A stretch of 55,870 nucleotides of DNA from Rubrobacter sp. (GTDB lineage: Bacteria; Actinomycetota; Rubrobacteria; Rubrobacterales; Rubrobacteraceae): contig JADDPR010000068.1 in the NCBI GenBank assembly GCA_016781775.1, positions 1 through 55,870 of the forward strand. The letters are read 5' to 3'. Shown here piece by piece: positions 20,696 to 30,022 of this stretch; the first letter of the stretch is position 1; each line of letters starts with the position of its first letter. A model generated the notes under the pieces. It saw only the letters and a list, made by a program, of their open reading frames with translations, did not search any database and had not been told where the DNA came from. A program made the position numbers and the translations under genes.

Positions 20696-21472
20696 CTATC
20701 GGATCGGGGCGCCCATCGCGTGGTAGCCGCCGTCTACGTGGATAAGCTCTCCGGTCGTCGCCGGCCACCAGTCCGAGAGGAGGCTCACGACCGCCTTGCC
20801 GACGGGCTCGGGGTCGGTGGTGCTCCAGTCCAGGGGGGCCTGGCGCCCCCACTCGCCCTCGATCTCCTCGAAGCCCGAGATCCCCTTCGCCGCGAGCGTC
20901 CTCAGCGGCCCCGCCGAGACGAGGTTGACCCTTATCCCCTTCGGCCCGAGGTCGCGGGCGAGGTAGCGCGAGGTGGATTCGAGCGCGGCCTTGGCGACGC
21001 CCATCCAATCGTAGGCGGGCCAGGCGATGCGGGCGTCGAAGTCGAGGCCGACGACGGAGGCGCCCGGCTTCATCAGGTCGGAGAGCCCCGCCGCCAGCGC
21101 CTTCAAGGAGTAAGCGGAGGTCTGCACCGCCGTCGCGACGGAGGGCCACTCGGCCGTCAGGAAGTTCCCGCCCAGGGCGTCCTCGGGGGCGAAGGCGACG
21201 GCGTGCAGGATCCCGTGTAGCGCGCCCCAGCGCTCCTTGAGGTCCTCGGCCACCGCCTGTATATCCTCGGGCTTGTTGACGTCGAGCTCCAGCACCGGGG
21301 GGTCTCCGAGGCGCTTCGCCGTCCGGGTCGTCAGGCTCATCGCCCTCCCGAAGCCCGTCAGCGCGATCTCCGCGCCCTGCTCCACCGCCAGTCGCGCCGC
21401 CGAATAGGCGATGGACCGCCGGTCCAGAACGCCCGTTACTAGCACCTTCTTGCCTTCCAACAGACCGGCCAT
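20696..21472 (-). CDS. fabI: enoyl-[acyl-carrier-protein] reductase, InhA/FabI type
   Basis: 258 residues from ATG 21472, with GGGAGG 4 nt upstream. NADH-binding short-chain reductase that performs the last step of fatty-acid elongation. The glycine-poor cofactor motif VTGVLDRRSIAYSAA, the LTGFGRAMSLTTRTAKRLGD strand and the catalytic Y-x6-K (YDWMGVAK) followed by ALESTSRYLARDLG and GPLRTLAAKGI place it nearer to mycobacterial InhA than to E. coli FabI. The insert FEEIEGEWGRQAPLDW matches the InhA substrate-binding loop region. No fatty acid synthesis neighbour is present, and I cannot tell its chain-length preference. Confidence 0.92.
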   Translation of the reverse strand: MAGLLEGKKVLVTGVLDRRSIAYSAARLAVEQGAEIALTGFGRAMSLTTRTAKRLGDPPVLELDVNKPEDIQAVAEDLKERWGALHGILHAVAFAPEDALGGNFLTAEWPSVATAVQTSAYSLKALAAGLSDLMKPGASVVGLDFDARIAWPAYDWMGVAKAALESTSRYLARDLGPKGIRVNLVSAGPLRTLAAKGISGFEEIEGEWGRQAPLDWSTTDPEPVGKAVVSLLSDWWPATTGELIHVDGGYHAMGAPIR

Positions 21473-21585
21473 CGAACCTCCCGGGGTGTTTGGTATCTGC
21501 AGGGTCCTTCCGCGCCGAAAACGCAGGGGCACAGTCTAGGGGAAGCGCGCCGGGCCCGCCAGAAGGCTTGTAGAAGGGCGGGGCT

Positions 21586-23550
21586 CTACTCCGACATCAT
21601 CGTCGTCCCGCCCGAGAGCGAGTCGCGGTGGCGTTCGTAGATCGTGTTCACCTTCGAGCGCCAGGAGAGGAGGCTCTCGCGGCGACGGTCGATCTCCTCG
21701 GCGTGATCGTCGGCGACGTTCTGCTTCTCCATGGGGTCCTTGGTGAGGTCGAAGTACTCGTCTTCCTGGTTGCCAAAGTGATAGACGTACTTCTCGTTGT
21801 TCTTGATGCTCGTCAGGCAGGTCTGGTCGTAGAAGCAGGAGGCGTAGACGGCCCGGTCCATCGGGAGCGGGCGGACGAGCGAGGAGCCCGGGTAAGTGCC
21901 GCCGACGACGCCGTAACCCAGAAGGTCCAGCACCGTCGGCATGACGTCGAGCTGGCTTGTGGGCGGGATGACGCGCATCCCGTTCTGGAAGCGCTGCGGG
22001 TCGTGAATGAGGAGCGGTATCTTGATGCCCTCCTCGTAGATTGTGTTGTCGTGCTGGCGCCGCCCGTGCTCGCCGAAGCCCTCGCCGTGGTCGCCGTAGA
22101 GGACGAAGATCGTGTTCTCATAGAGCCCCATCTCCTTGTACTGGTTTATGAGGTTCTCCAGAAAGTGGTCCTGGTAGTAGATCGTGTTGAGGTAGCGGTT
22201 GAGCTCCTCGTCCTCGGCGAAGTCCTTGAAGCCGTAGCGGCCCGGGGTCTGGTAGTCGTGGTGGACCGTCACCGTGAGGTACTCGGCCACGAACGGCTTG
22301 CCCCGCTTTTTCTGCTCCTCCAGCCACTTCTTGCTCGGCTCGAGCATGATGTCGTCCTCGTAGCCGAAGTAGTTCGCCTGCTCGAAGCCCTCCTTCGGCA
22401 GCGCCTCCAGGGGATAAAACTCCTCGTAGCCGAAGTTCTTCGCGATCTGGGGACGGTTCTCGAAGTCCTGGGTCGCCGACTGGAAGAAGACGGAGTCGTA
22501 CCCCTGCTCCGTCAGAAGCTCGGGCAGGCAGCGCGCGGGGATACCGTTCGGCTCGGCCTCCGTGATCGACCGGACGAGGTTGGGGGTCACCCCGCAGTTG
22601 ACGGCGGTGATCGCCTTCGAGGTGTGGGGGACGACGGTGTAAGCGTTCTCGGCCATGAGGCTCTCGGCCGCGAGCTTGTCCATGAACGGCGTCGTCTTCA
22701 GGTCCTCGTTGTACGGGGTGGTCGACCGCGCCCGGGTGGATTCCAGGTGGATAAACACCACGTTGCGCTTCTGCGTACCCACGTTCTCGACCAGGGAGGC
22801 GTCCGTCGGCAGGTCTTCGGCGGCGAGCTCGGTTTCAATCTCCGGGCTCGTCTTCTCGAAGTCCGGCTCGGTGAACTCCGTGACGACCATGTTCGCCAGC
22901 GGGTCGCGGGAGAAGGACTTGCTCGACCCGGTAACGGCGGGCAGCAGGGAGAGCACGCCGAGGAATAGCGCCAGAAGGGAGATCGCGATCGGGGCGAACC
23001 GGACCCTGCCGGCGGTCTCGACGGGGACGTGCAGCCGCGAGCCGAAGAGGCCCGTCAGGAGAGCCGGCCCCGCTATGGCGTAGAAAATCACCACGGACAT
23101 GAGCAACCAGTGCAGCGTGGTGGTCTCGTTCGCGATGACGCCCTGTATGTCTCCCCAGGATCGGAGGGACTGGGCGATAAGGTCGTAGTCGAGGACGGAG
23201 CCCGTGGTCTTGTAAAAGAAGTGAGCGCTCGTCGCGATCGCCGCGATTAGCATCGCCGAGAGGTGGAAGAGCGCGAGCACCACCCACCGGCCGATCCCGC
23301 GCCGCAGGAGGGCGAAAAGTCCTACCCAGAGCGCCGCGTAACCGAGGTTGAAAAAGACCTCCGAGCGCACCTGATCCAAAAACTCCAGAGGCCCCACGGG
23401 GCCGGGAAGCCCCAGCACGCGCGACGCTTTGAGACCTACGTTGTATATGGCGAGCGGCACGAGCAGGCCGAGGAGATAAATCCAATCCTCACGGGCCAGA
23501 AGCGCGCGCAAACCACCCGCGGCCCTCGTTTCGCTTAATCTCCAGATCAT
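21586..23550 (-). CDS. LtaS-like membrane sulfatase/phosphoglycerol transferase family protein
   Basis: 654 residues. The first about 210 residues hold five predicted membrane helices, and the remainder is an extracytoplasmic alkaline-phosphatase-superfamily domain. Metal and catalytic motifs: FIHLEST (about 265), VVPHTSKAITAVNCGV with the likely nucleophilic Thr, TVHHDYQTPGRYGF, YGDHGEGFGEHG. The C-terminal YFDLTKDPMEKQNVADDHAE is sulfatase-like. The topology equals lipoteichoic acid synthase (LtaS), but the active-site context also fits other transferases or arylsulfatases. It probably modifies a cell-envelope polymer. ATG 23550 has no clear Shine-Dalgarno sequence, while an extended -10 (TGTTAAAAT) ends 9 nt upstream, so the mRNA may have almost no leader. 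Confidence 0.85.
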   Translation of the reverse strand: MIWRLSETRAAGGLRALLAREDWIYLLGLLVPLAIYNVGLKASRVLGLPGPVGPLEFLDQVRSEVFFNLGYAALWVGLFALLRRGIGRWVVLALFHLSAMLIAAIATSAHFFYKTTGSVLDYDLIAQSLRSWGDIQGVIANETTTLHWLLMSVVIFYAIAGPALLTGLFGSRLHVPVETAGRVRFAPIAISLLALFLGVLSLLPAVTGSSKSFSRDPLANMVVTEFTEPDFEKTSPEIETELAAEDLPTDASLVENVGTQKRNVVFIHLESTRARSTTPYNEDLKTTPFMDKLAAESLMAENAYTVVPHTSKAITAVNCGVTPNLVRSITEAEPNGIPARCLPELLTEQGYDSVFFQSATQDFENRPQIAKNFGYEEFYPLEALPKEGFEQANYFGYEDDIMLEPSKKWLEEQKKRGKPFVAEYLTVTVHHDYQTPGRYGFKDFAEDEELNRYLNTIYYQDHFLENLINQYKEMGLYENTIFVLYGDHGEGFGEHGRRQHDNTIYEEGIKIPLLIHDPQRFQNGMRVIPPTSQLDVMPTVLDLLGYGVVGGTYPGSSLVRPLPMDRAVYASCFYDQTCLTSIKNNEKYVYHFGNQEDEYFDLTKDPMEKQNVADDHAEEIDRRRESLLSWRSKVNTIYERHRDSLSGGTTMMSE

Positions 23551-23559
23551 AAGGCCGAG

Positions 23560-23565
23560 ATTTTA
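23560..23565 (-). promoter_or_regulatory. extended -10 promoter close to the LtaS-like start
   Basis: TGTTAAAAT on the minus strand with the -10 hexamer TAAAAT at 23565-23560, 9 nt before ATG 23550. The TGn extension supports use without a -35. Confidence 0.45.
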
Positions 23566-23593
23566 ACAAACAATTTACGACCTACGGCCATAT

Positions 23594-23621
23594 ATGACAT
23601 ATCTCTACATAACGATACAAT
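23594..23621 (+). promoter_or_regulatory. sigma-A promoter for the helical-repeat protein gene
   Basis: ATGACA (23594-23599), 16-nt spacer, TACAAT (23616-23621). The start near 23628 leaves about 50 nt of leader containing AGGAG before TTG 23680. It is divergent from and adjacent to the LtaS-like promoter. Confidence 0.6.
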
Positions 23622-23679
23622 TCCGAGCTTCGACCACCGACCTCCGCGCAACTCGTATGCCCGAAAGGAGCGCACCACC

Positions 23680-24228
23680 TTGTCCGACTGGGAAGATCTG
23701 GCCTCCTTCCTCGCCGCCCTCGACGACGAGGACCGCGGACGTTTCTCCGCCCACGCGGCCCTGGATCTGCCCGAGGGCGAAGCCGAGGGCATCCTCCGTA
23801 CGCTCCGTACCTACGCCGACGCAAGCGGTGACGCGAGCCCGTCCTCCCTGCTCGCGACCACCGGAGCGCAGGCCGGTGCGGCCGGCGAGTTGGATCTGGC
23901 CGTCACCCTGGGGCGCGCCGCCCTGGACCTGGCGGAGAAGCCGGAGGACCTCGGGCTCGCCCACGTCTGCCTCGCCCAGACGCACTTTCGTCGCCGCAGA
24001 GATGGGGAGGAGCTCGCGCGCTTCGTGGAGCACTGCCGGGCGGCGATCTCGGCCGGACACGCGGGCACGTTCTGCTACGAGCGTCTCGCCGTCCTCTATG
24101 AGTACAGGGGCGAAAGGGAGGAGGCCGAGGAGGTTTGTCGCCGTGCCGTCGAGGTCTTGAGCGCCGCCGGGGACGACCGCTCCGTGGCCCGGTTCCGTAA
24201 GCGTCTGGAGCGGCTTTCGAGGCGTTAA
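23680..24228 (+). CDS. TPR-like helical protein of unknown function
   Basis: 182 residues from TTG 23680 (AGGAG 9 nt upstream). The protein is almost all amphipathic helix, in pairs of about 34 residues: LDLAVTLGRAALDLAEKPED, LGLAHVCLAQTHFRRRRDGE, and FCYERLAVLYEYRGEREEAE followed by EVCRRAVEVLSAAGD. This is the pattern of tetratricopeptide repeats, so a protein-protein interaction role is likely. No signal peptide or catalytic motif. It stands alone between the LtaS-like gene and acsA with its own promoter. Confidence 0.75.
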   Translation: MSDWEDLASFLAALDDEDRGRFSAHAALDLPEGEAEGILRTLRTYADASGDASPSSLLATTGAQAGAAGELDLAVTLGRAALDLAEKPEDLGLAHVCLAQTHFRRRRDGEELARFVEHCRAAISAGHAGTFCYERLAVLYEYRGEREEAEEVCRRAVEVLSAAGDDRSVARFRKRLERLSRR

Positions 24229-24283
24229 GCCAACGGCCCGGAGGGGCCGGCGGTCCGCTCGCTCACGGCCCGCGTTGACCGTG

Positions 24284-24349
24284 GCCCCGCCGATGACTAT
24301 CCTGCACCCATGACCCTCCGAAGGTCGGGCGGATTGTCATCGGCGGGGC
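24284..24349 (+). repeat. 14-bp perfect inverted repeat upstream of acsA
   Basis: GCCCCGCCGATGAC (24284-24297) and its exact complement GTCATCGGCGGGGC (24336-24349). Inside, after a T-T mismatch, ATCC/GGAT extends the stem and GACC-ctccgaa-GGTC forms an inner hairpin, so nearly the whole 66 nt can fold. No U tract follows. It lies 55 nt after the previous stop and 86 nt before the acsA start: a terminator, mRNA leader structure or protein-binding palindrome are all possible. Confidence 0.7.
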
Positions 24350-24435
24350 GCGGGTATCCTTCGCGTATAGGGGGACCGCCGAGGTGCCGCCATGAGGCCC
24401 GGAGGGACGTTGTGGATGAAGGGGAAGGGAGAGCT

Positions 24436-26391
<1,956 letters not shown>

Positions 26392-26415
26392 GCCAAACAA
26401 TACGAAGCAACGGAA

Positions 26416-26445
26416 GGGGCGGGGTTCTTTCACCCGCCCCTTTTT
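26416..26445 (+). terminator. intrinsic terminator of acsA
   Basis: Stem GGGGCGGG (26416-26423) / CCCGCCCC (26433-26440), then TTTTT. The same stem and the next bases (TTTTTCGCGCCG) recur after the 27331-28020 gene. Confidence 0.93.
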
Positions 26446-26495
26446 CGCGCCGTCGTACAATATCCTTGTCATTCCATAGATAAGGAAGGTTTCCC

Positions 26496-27206
26496 ATGGC
26501 GCTGAACACCTCATACGGCTCGCGACGGGGTGCTGCGGCTTACGCCCTGCCCGACGAGCGCGCCGGGTTTATCCGCAGGACTTACGCCCACCTCGCGGGG
26601 GCGATCCTCGCCTTCGTGCTGCTGGAGATGGCGATCTTCGCCACGCCAGCCGTAAGGGACACGCTCGTCGGTCTCCTGACTCAGAGCTGGCTGCTCACCC
26701 TCGCGTTGTTTATCGGGGCCTCGTGGGTAGCGGACCGCTGGGCACGCTCCGATGCCTCGCGCGGCCTGCAGTACGTCGGGCTCGGTGTATACGTGGCCTT
26801 GCAGGCGCTCATCTTCGTGCCGCTGCTGTACGTAGCATTGTTCTACGTAAACGACCCGACGCTGATCCCTACGGCGGGCATCATCACGGGGGCGCTGTTC
26901 CTCGGGCTCACGGCAATCGTTTTTACTACGCGAGCGGACTTCTCGTTTCTGCGCGGCGCGCTCGTCGTCGGCTCCCTCGTGGCCCTGGGCCTCATAGTGG
27001 CGAGTTTACTCTTCGGGTTCAGCCTCGGCGTCATCTTCTCGGTAGCGATGGTCGGACTCGCCGCCATCTCCATTCTGTACAGCACCTCGAACGTGCTCCA
27101 TTACTACCGGACCGACCAGTACGTCGCCGCCTCGCTCTCGCTCTTCGCCGCCGTCGCGCTGCTCTTCTATTACGTCGTCCGCATCCTTATCGCCATGAGG
27201 AGGTGA
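26496..27206 (+). CDS. Bax inhibitor-1 (BI-1/YccA) family membrane protein
   Basis: 236 residues with seven predicted membrane helices after a short soluble N-terminus (GFIRRTYAHLAGAILAFVLL is the first helix). The order and spacing of helices, the FLGLTAIVFTTRADFSFLRG segment and LLFGFSLGVIFSVAMVGLAA match the BI-1/UPF0005 family, whose bacterial members are thought to act as pH-sensitive calcium leak channels or partners of membrane proteases. AAGGAAGG lies upstream of the ATG, and TACAAT at 26456-26461 may be the -10. A 10-bp hairpin follows the stop. A decayed fragment of the same family lies at about 28101. Confidence 0.88.
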   Translation: MALNTSYGSRRGAAAYALPDERAGFIRRTYAHLAGAILAFVLLEMAIFATPAVRDTLVGLLTQSWLLTLALFIGASWVADRWARSDASRGLQYVGLGVYVALQALIFVPLLYVALFYVNDPTLIPTAGIITGALFLGLTAIVFTTRADFSFLRGALVVGSLVALGLIVASLLFGFSLGVIFSVAMVGLAAISILYSTSNVLHYYRTDQYVAASLSLFAAVALLFYYVVRILIAMRR

Positions 27207-27214
27207 AGGCGACG

Positions 27215-27250
27215 TACGCACCGGGGTGCTCGTCGGCGCTCCGGTGCGTA
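27215..27250 (+). terminator. hairpin after the BI-1 gene, no U tract
   Basis: TACGCACCGG (27215-27224) pairs perfectly with CCGGTGCGTA (27241-27250) across a 16-nt loop. A run of five T follows about 20 nt later, so it is not a standard intrinsic terminator. Confidence 0.45.
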
Positions 27251-27330
27251 TACATGGGGAATCGCGGACTTGTTTTTCCCGCGCTGTAGTAAAATAAGGT
27301 CAAGAAAAAGCCTCTTCCAAGGAGAAGCGA

Positions 27331-28020
27331 ATGCTCGGTTTTTACCTGGTGATGGGCCTCGGACTACTGATTTCGGCGCTGGCCGGGGTCTGGGTCAAGA
27401 GCTCGTACTCGAAGTATTCCAAGCAGAGGAGTTACAGCGGGATGACGGGGGCAGAAGTCGCCCGTACCATTCTCGACCGTAACGGCCTCACGAACGTGCG
27501 CGTCGAGCCCGTGGCCGGCCAGCTCACCGACCACTACGACCCGAGCAGCAAGGTCGTCAGGCTCTCGGAGGGCAACTTCGCGCAGAACTCGATCGCGGCG
27601 GTCAGCGTCGCGGCTCACGAGGTCGGGCACGCCATCCAGGACGCCACGGGCTACCTGCCCATGAAGGCCCGCGCGGGGCTGTTCCCGGTCGTGAACTTCA
27701 GCAACCAGCTCTTCATGCCGCTGCTCTTCGGCGGCTTCCTCATGGGGGGCCTCAGCGGCCAGGGCGGGCTGGGTACGACGCTGATCCAGATCGCGGCCGT
27801 CCTGTTTATCGCGGTCTTCGCCTTCCACGTGGTCACGCTGCCGGTGGAGATCAACGCCTCCACCCGGGCCTACGGCCTCCTGACCCGCTACGGCATCCTG
27901 TCTCACAACGAGGCCGGCGGCACGAAGCGGGTGCTGACGGCGGCGGCCTTCACGTACATCGCGGCGGCGCTCACCTCGCTCCTGACGCTCGTCTACCTGC
28001 TCCTGGTGAGCCGGGACTAA
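27331..28020 (+). CDS. zinc metallopeptidase, YugP family
   Basis: 229 residues. One N-terminal membrane helix, then a soluble stretch with the zinc-protease motif AAHEVGHAIQ (H96-E-x-x-H100), followed by three or four helices. The LTDHYDPSSKVVRLSEG segment and the EINASTRAYGLL block (a likely third zinc ligand region) are typical of the YugP/DUF2265 family, an integral membrane protease whose substrates are not known. GGAGAAG precedes ATG 27331; TAAAAT at 27290-27295 is a likely -10. Ends in a strong terminator. Confidence 0.9.
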   Translation: MLGFYLVMGLGLLISALAGVWVKSSYSKYSKQRSYSGMTGAEVARTILDRNGLTNVRVEPVAGQLTDHYDPSSKVVRLSEGNFAQNSIAAVSVAAHEVGHAIQDATGYLPMKARAGLFPVVNFSNQLFMPLLFGGFLMGGLSGQGGLGTTLIQIAAVLFIAVFAFHVVTLPVEINASTRAYGLLTRYGILSHNEAGGTKRVLTAAAFTYIAAALTSLLTLVYLLLVSRD

Positions 28021-28044
28021 GCACGGACAAGCGAGACGCCGTAA

Positions 28045-28075
28045 GGGGCGGGTCCTCCGGGGCCCGCCCCTTTTT
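28045..28075 (+). terminator. intrinsic terminator after the YugP-like gene
   Basis: Stem GGGGCGGG (28045-28052) / CCCGCCCC (28063-28070), then TTTTT and CGTGCCG. Nearly the same as the acsA terminator and its flank. Confidence 0.92.
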
Positions 28076-28100
28076 CGTGCCGCGAGACGGCGTGGTACCG

Positions 28101-28260
28101 CTCCTGGCTAGCTTCCTTGTCGGGTTCTCGACCGGGGGAGTCTTCTTGGTCGAGATGGCGGGGCTGGCGGCCATCCCTTGCCTACCTCAAAGGTTGTTAT
28201 CAACGACGCACGGGCCGGTGCGAGGCGGCTTCTCTTCCGTTCTTCGCCGCCTCGCCGTGT
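28101..28260 (+). pseudogene. decayed fragment of a BI-1 family gene
   Basis: The frame LLASFLVGFSTGGVFLVEMA continuing GLAAIP (28101-28178) aligns without gaps to ASLLFGFSLGVIFSVAMVGL in the intact BI-1 gene (26991-27071). The DNA is similar too. Weaker similarity continues, out of frame, to a TCTTCGCCGCC segment near 28240. It has no start, no Shine-Dalgarno sequence and no more of the gene. It follows a copy of the terminator that precedes the intact BI-1 gene, which suggests duplication and loss. Confidence 0.5.
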
Positions 28261-28364
28261 TCACTAGTACGTGTCGAGGTCTAGTTCTGTCCTCGACGCC
28301 GACCGTGCGGTCGGGGACTTGTCCGGGTAGTAAAAGACTTCGCGCAGCTTCCGGGGACCCGTTG

Positions 28365-28370
28365 TAAAAT
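28365..28370 (+). promoter_or_regulatory. -10 box close to the 28380 start
   Basis: TAAAAT ending 9 nt before ATG 28380. No Shine-Dalgarno sequence is possible in the remaining bases, so the mRNA is probably leaderless or nearly so. Confidence 0.45.
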
Positions 28371-28379
28371 AGCCGCCGT

Positions 28380-29000
28380 ATGGAGGAGATAAAGCGCATA
28401 ACCAAGCGTCGCCGCAGGCTGCGCAGCGTAGGGGAGCCGCATCCGTGGGAGCCCCGGCACATGAAGCTGTCGAACACGCGCTTCGCGGAGACGATCGGCG
28501 AGGCCGGCGGCAGGCGCAACGTCGCGCTCGGGGTGATACGCCACCTGTGGCGTGCGCCGGTACCGTTCGTCGGCTTCTACCCTCCCGAGGGCCAGAAGGT
28601 CACGGAGGGCAGGTTCTACACGCCGGCTCCACCGAAGCTCGTCGACGATACGGAGTACCTCGCGGGCGTGGAGGCGCACAAGAAGGTCTACGCCGCCGAC
28701 CTGCGGGCGACGATGCTCTCGTCCGGAAACCTTCCCGGCTACTTCGAAGTGCCCACCGACGAAGGTTGGAGCGTTGTCGTAGACCTCCCGGAGAAACGCC
28801 TGGAGCTCACGGACGCATGGGACTTCGGGACCAGCGTGGGGGTGGTCGGGAACCTCGAGCCCTTCGTCTGGGCGTACAGGCGGTGCGGGTTCTGCATCCT
28901 CACCATCTTCGACAAGGACCTCGGGGAGATTCGGGACGACCTTCTCTTCTTCGCCAAGCGCAAGGGCGTTGAGTTACGGTGGGACCGCAAGGCGGCGTGA
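28380..29000 (+). CDS. hypothetical protein
   Basis: 206 residues. Basic N-terminus (KRITKRRRRLRSVG), then a mixed alpha/beta protein with Pro-rich loops (PVPFVGFYPPEGQK, FYTPAPPKLVDD) and a C-terminal part with GFCILTIFDKDLGEIRDDLL and FFAKRKGV. No membrane segment and no catalytic motif that I recognise. Codon use and protein composition are those of a real gene. The start may be ATG 28380 (leaderless) or an in-frame ATG at 28461. It stands before the Crp/Fnr gene on the same strand with a hairpin between them. Confidence 0.7.
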   Translation: MEEIKRITKRRRRLRSVGEPHPWEPRHMKLSNTRFAETIGEAGGRRNVALGVIRHLWRAPVPFVGFYPPEGQKVTEGRFYTPAPPKLVDDTEYLAGVEAHKKVYAADLRATMLSSGNLPGYFEVPTDEGWSVVVDLPEKRLELTDAWDFGTSVGVVGNLEPFVWAYRRCGFCILTIFDKDLGEIRDDLLFFAKRKGVELRWDRKAA

Positions 29001-29031
29001 ACACCCCGCAAGCTGCGGAAACTGGCCGGGA

Positions 29032-29062
29032 AACCCCGCTCCCTGCGACCGTTAGCGGGGTT
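29032..29062 (+). terminator. hairpin between the hypothetical and Crp/Fnr genes
   Basis: AACCCCGCT (29032-29040) / AGCGGGGTT (29054-29062), 9 bp with a 13-nt loop; no U tract. A candidate terminator of low strength. Confidence 0.5.
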
Positions 29063-29073
29063 CGGGTATCGGG

Positions 29074-29079
29074 TATAAT
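29074..29079 (+). promoter_or_regulatory. -10 box for the Crp/Fnr gene
   Basis: Consensus TATAAT, about 75 nt before the Crp/Fnr start. No clear -35 at the standard distance, which could mean an activator-dependent promoter. Confidence 0.5.
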
Positions 29080-29156
29080 ATGTGTTACATCCCTGGGTCT
29101 GGAGGAGAGGTTCGGGGACGGGAGGATGTCTTCGAGGAGAGAGGTGAGCAGCACGC

Positions 29157-29879
29157 ATGCTTAGGCACGACACCGGGAGCTTCGCGGCGGACTCGGCGCC
29201 TGTGGGTTTCGGTACCGAAGACTTCGAGAAGGCGGGGATCAGGGTCGCCGAGCGGCGCTTCAGGGCCAAGGACACCATCTTTACGCCGGGCGATCCCGAC
29301 GACCAGCTCTACTTCGTGATCGAAGGGACGATCCGGCTCTACAAAATCTACGGCGACTACAAGGAGGCCACCACCGCGCTCCTCAAGGACAGGGGCGTCT
29401 TCGGCAAGCTGAGCCTGGTGGAGGGCCGCTGGCAGGACGTCTTCGCCGAGGCCGTCAGCGACGTGCGGGTGGCCGCCGTCCAGAAGGCGACGATCACCGA
29501 GGTCATCAAGCGACATCCGGATTTCGCCGTCAAGCTCTTCTCCTCCTTCTCCGAGCGCCTCAGGCAGTCCGACGAGGTTATAGAGAGCCTCCTCCACCGC
29601 GAGGTCTCGACCCGCCTGGCGACGCTTCTGCTAAACCTCGGCGAGCGCTTCGGGGAGCAGAACGGGGTTGGGACACAGCTCGACATGCGCCTCACCCACC
29701 AGGACCTCGCGAACATGATCGCCTCCACCCGAGAGGCCGTCTCCAAGGTGATGAGCGAGTTGCAGCGCGAGGGCGCCATCAAGGTGGAGAACCGCAAGAT
29801 CGTCCTCGTGGACAAGGACGCCCTCGCTGAGCACTCTGGCCCCTCCGGCCTCTCCGTGGACGGCCAGCTCTCCATCTAA
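29157..29879 (+). CDS. Crp/Fnr family transcriptional regulator
   Basis: 240 residues. The N-terminal cyclic-nucleotide-binding fold (about 25-140, TIFTPGDPDDQLYFVIEGTI) lacks the RxxS phosphate cassette needed for cAMP and has no Cys cluster for an Fe-S centre, so its signal is unknown. A long dimer helix (about 125-165) is followed by the winged helix. Its recognition part, LTHQDLANMIASTREAVSKV, has the STREAVS core seen in NtcA- and Fnr-type proteins. ATG 29157 has only a distant GAGAGGTGA upstream. Ends without an obvious strong terminator. Confidence 0.9.
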   Translation: MLRHDTGSFAADSAPVGFGTEDFEKAGIRVAERRFRAKDTIFTPGDPDDQLYFVIEGTIRLYKIYGDYKEATTALLKDRGVFGKLSLVEGRWQDVFAEAVSDVRVAAVQKATITEVIKRHPDFAVKLFSSFSERLRQSDEVIESLLHREVSTRLATLLLNLGERFGEQNGVGTQLDMRLTHQDLANMIASTREAVSKVMSELQREGAIKVENRKIVLVDKDALAEHSGPSGLSVDGQLSI

Positions 29880-29904
29880 GCGGTAAGTCCCTCCATACGC
29901 CTCG

Positions 29905-29931
29905 CGAAGGATTCGTTCCGACGATCCTTCG
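29905..29931 (+). terminator. hairpin after the Crp/Fnr gene
   Basis: CGAAGGAT (29905-29912) / ATCCTTCG (29924-29931). A second hairpin GGACGC/GCGTCC follows at 29962-29981. Neither has a U tract. Confidence 0.4.
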
Positions 29932-30010
29932 TCCGTACTACGTGGGTGCGTTCCATGCCGAGGACGCGAAGCTCAGCGTCCGCGCTGGCTGGTTGGTCGC
30001 ACCGGTGTCC

Positions 30011-30016
30011 TAGAAT
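30011..30016 (+). promoter_or_regulatory. -10 box for a leaderless glycosyltransferase mRNA
   Basis: TAGAAT ending 6 nt before GTG 30023, placing the transcription start at the start codon. Confidence 0.5.
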
Positions 30017-30022
30017 GAGGGC

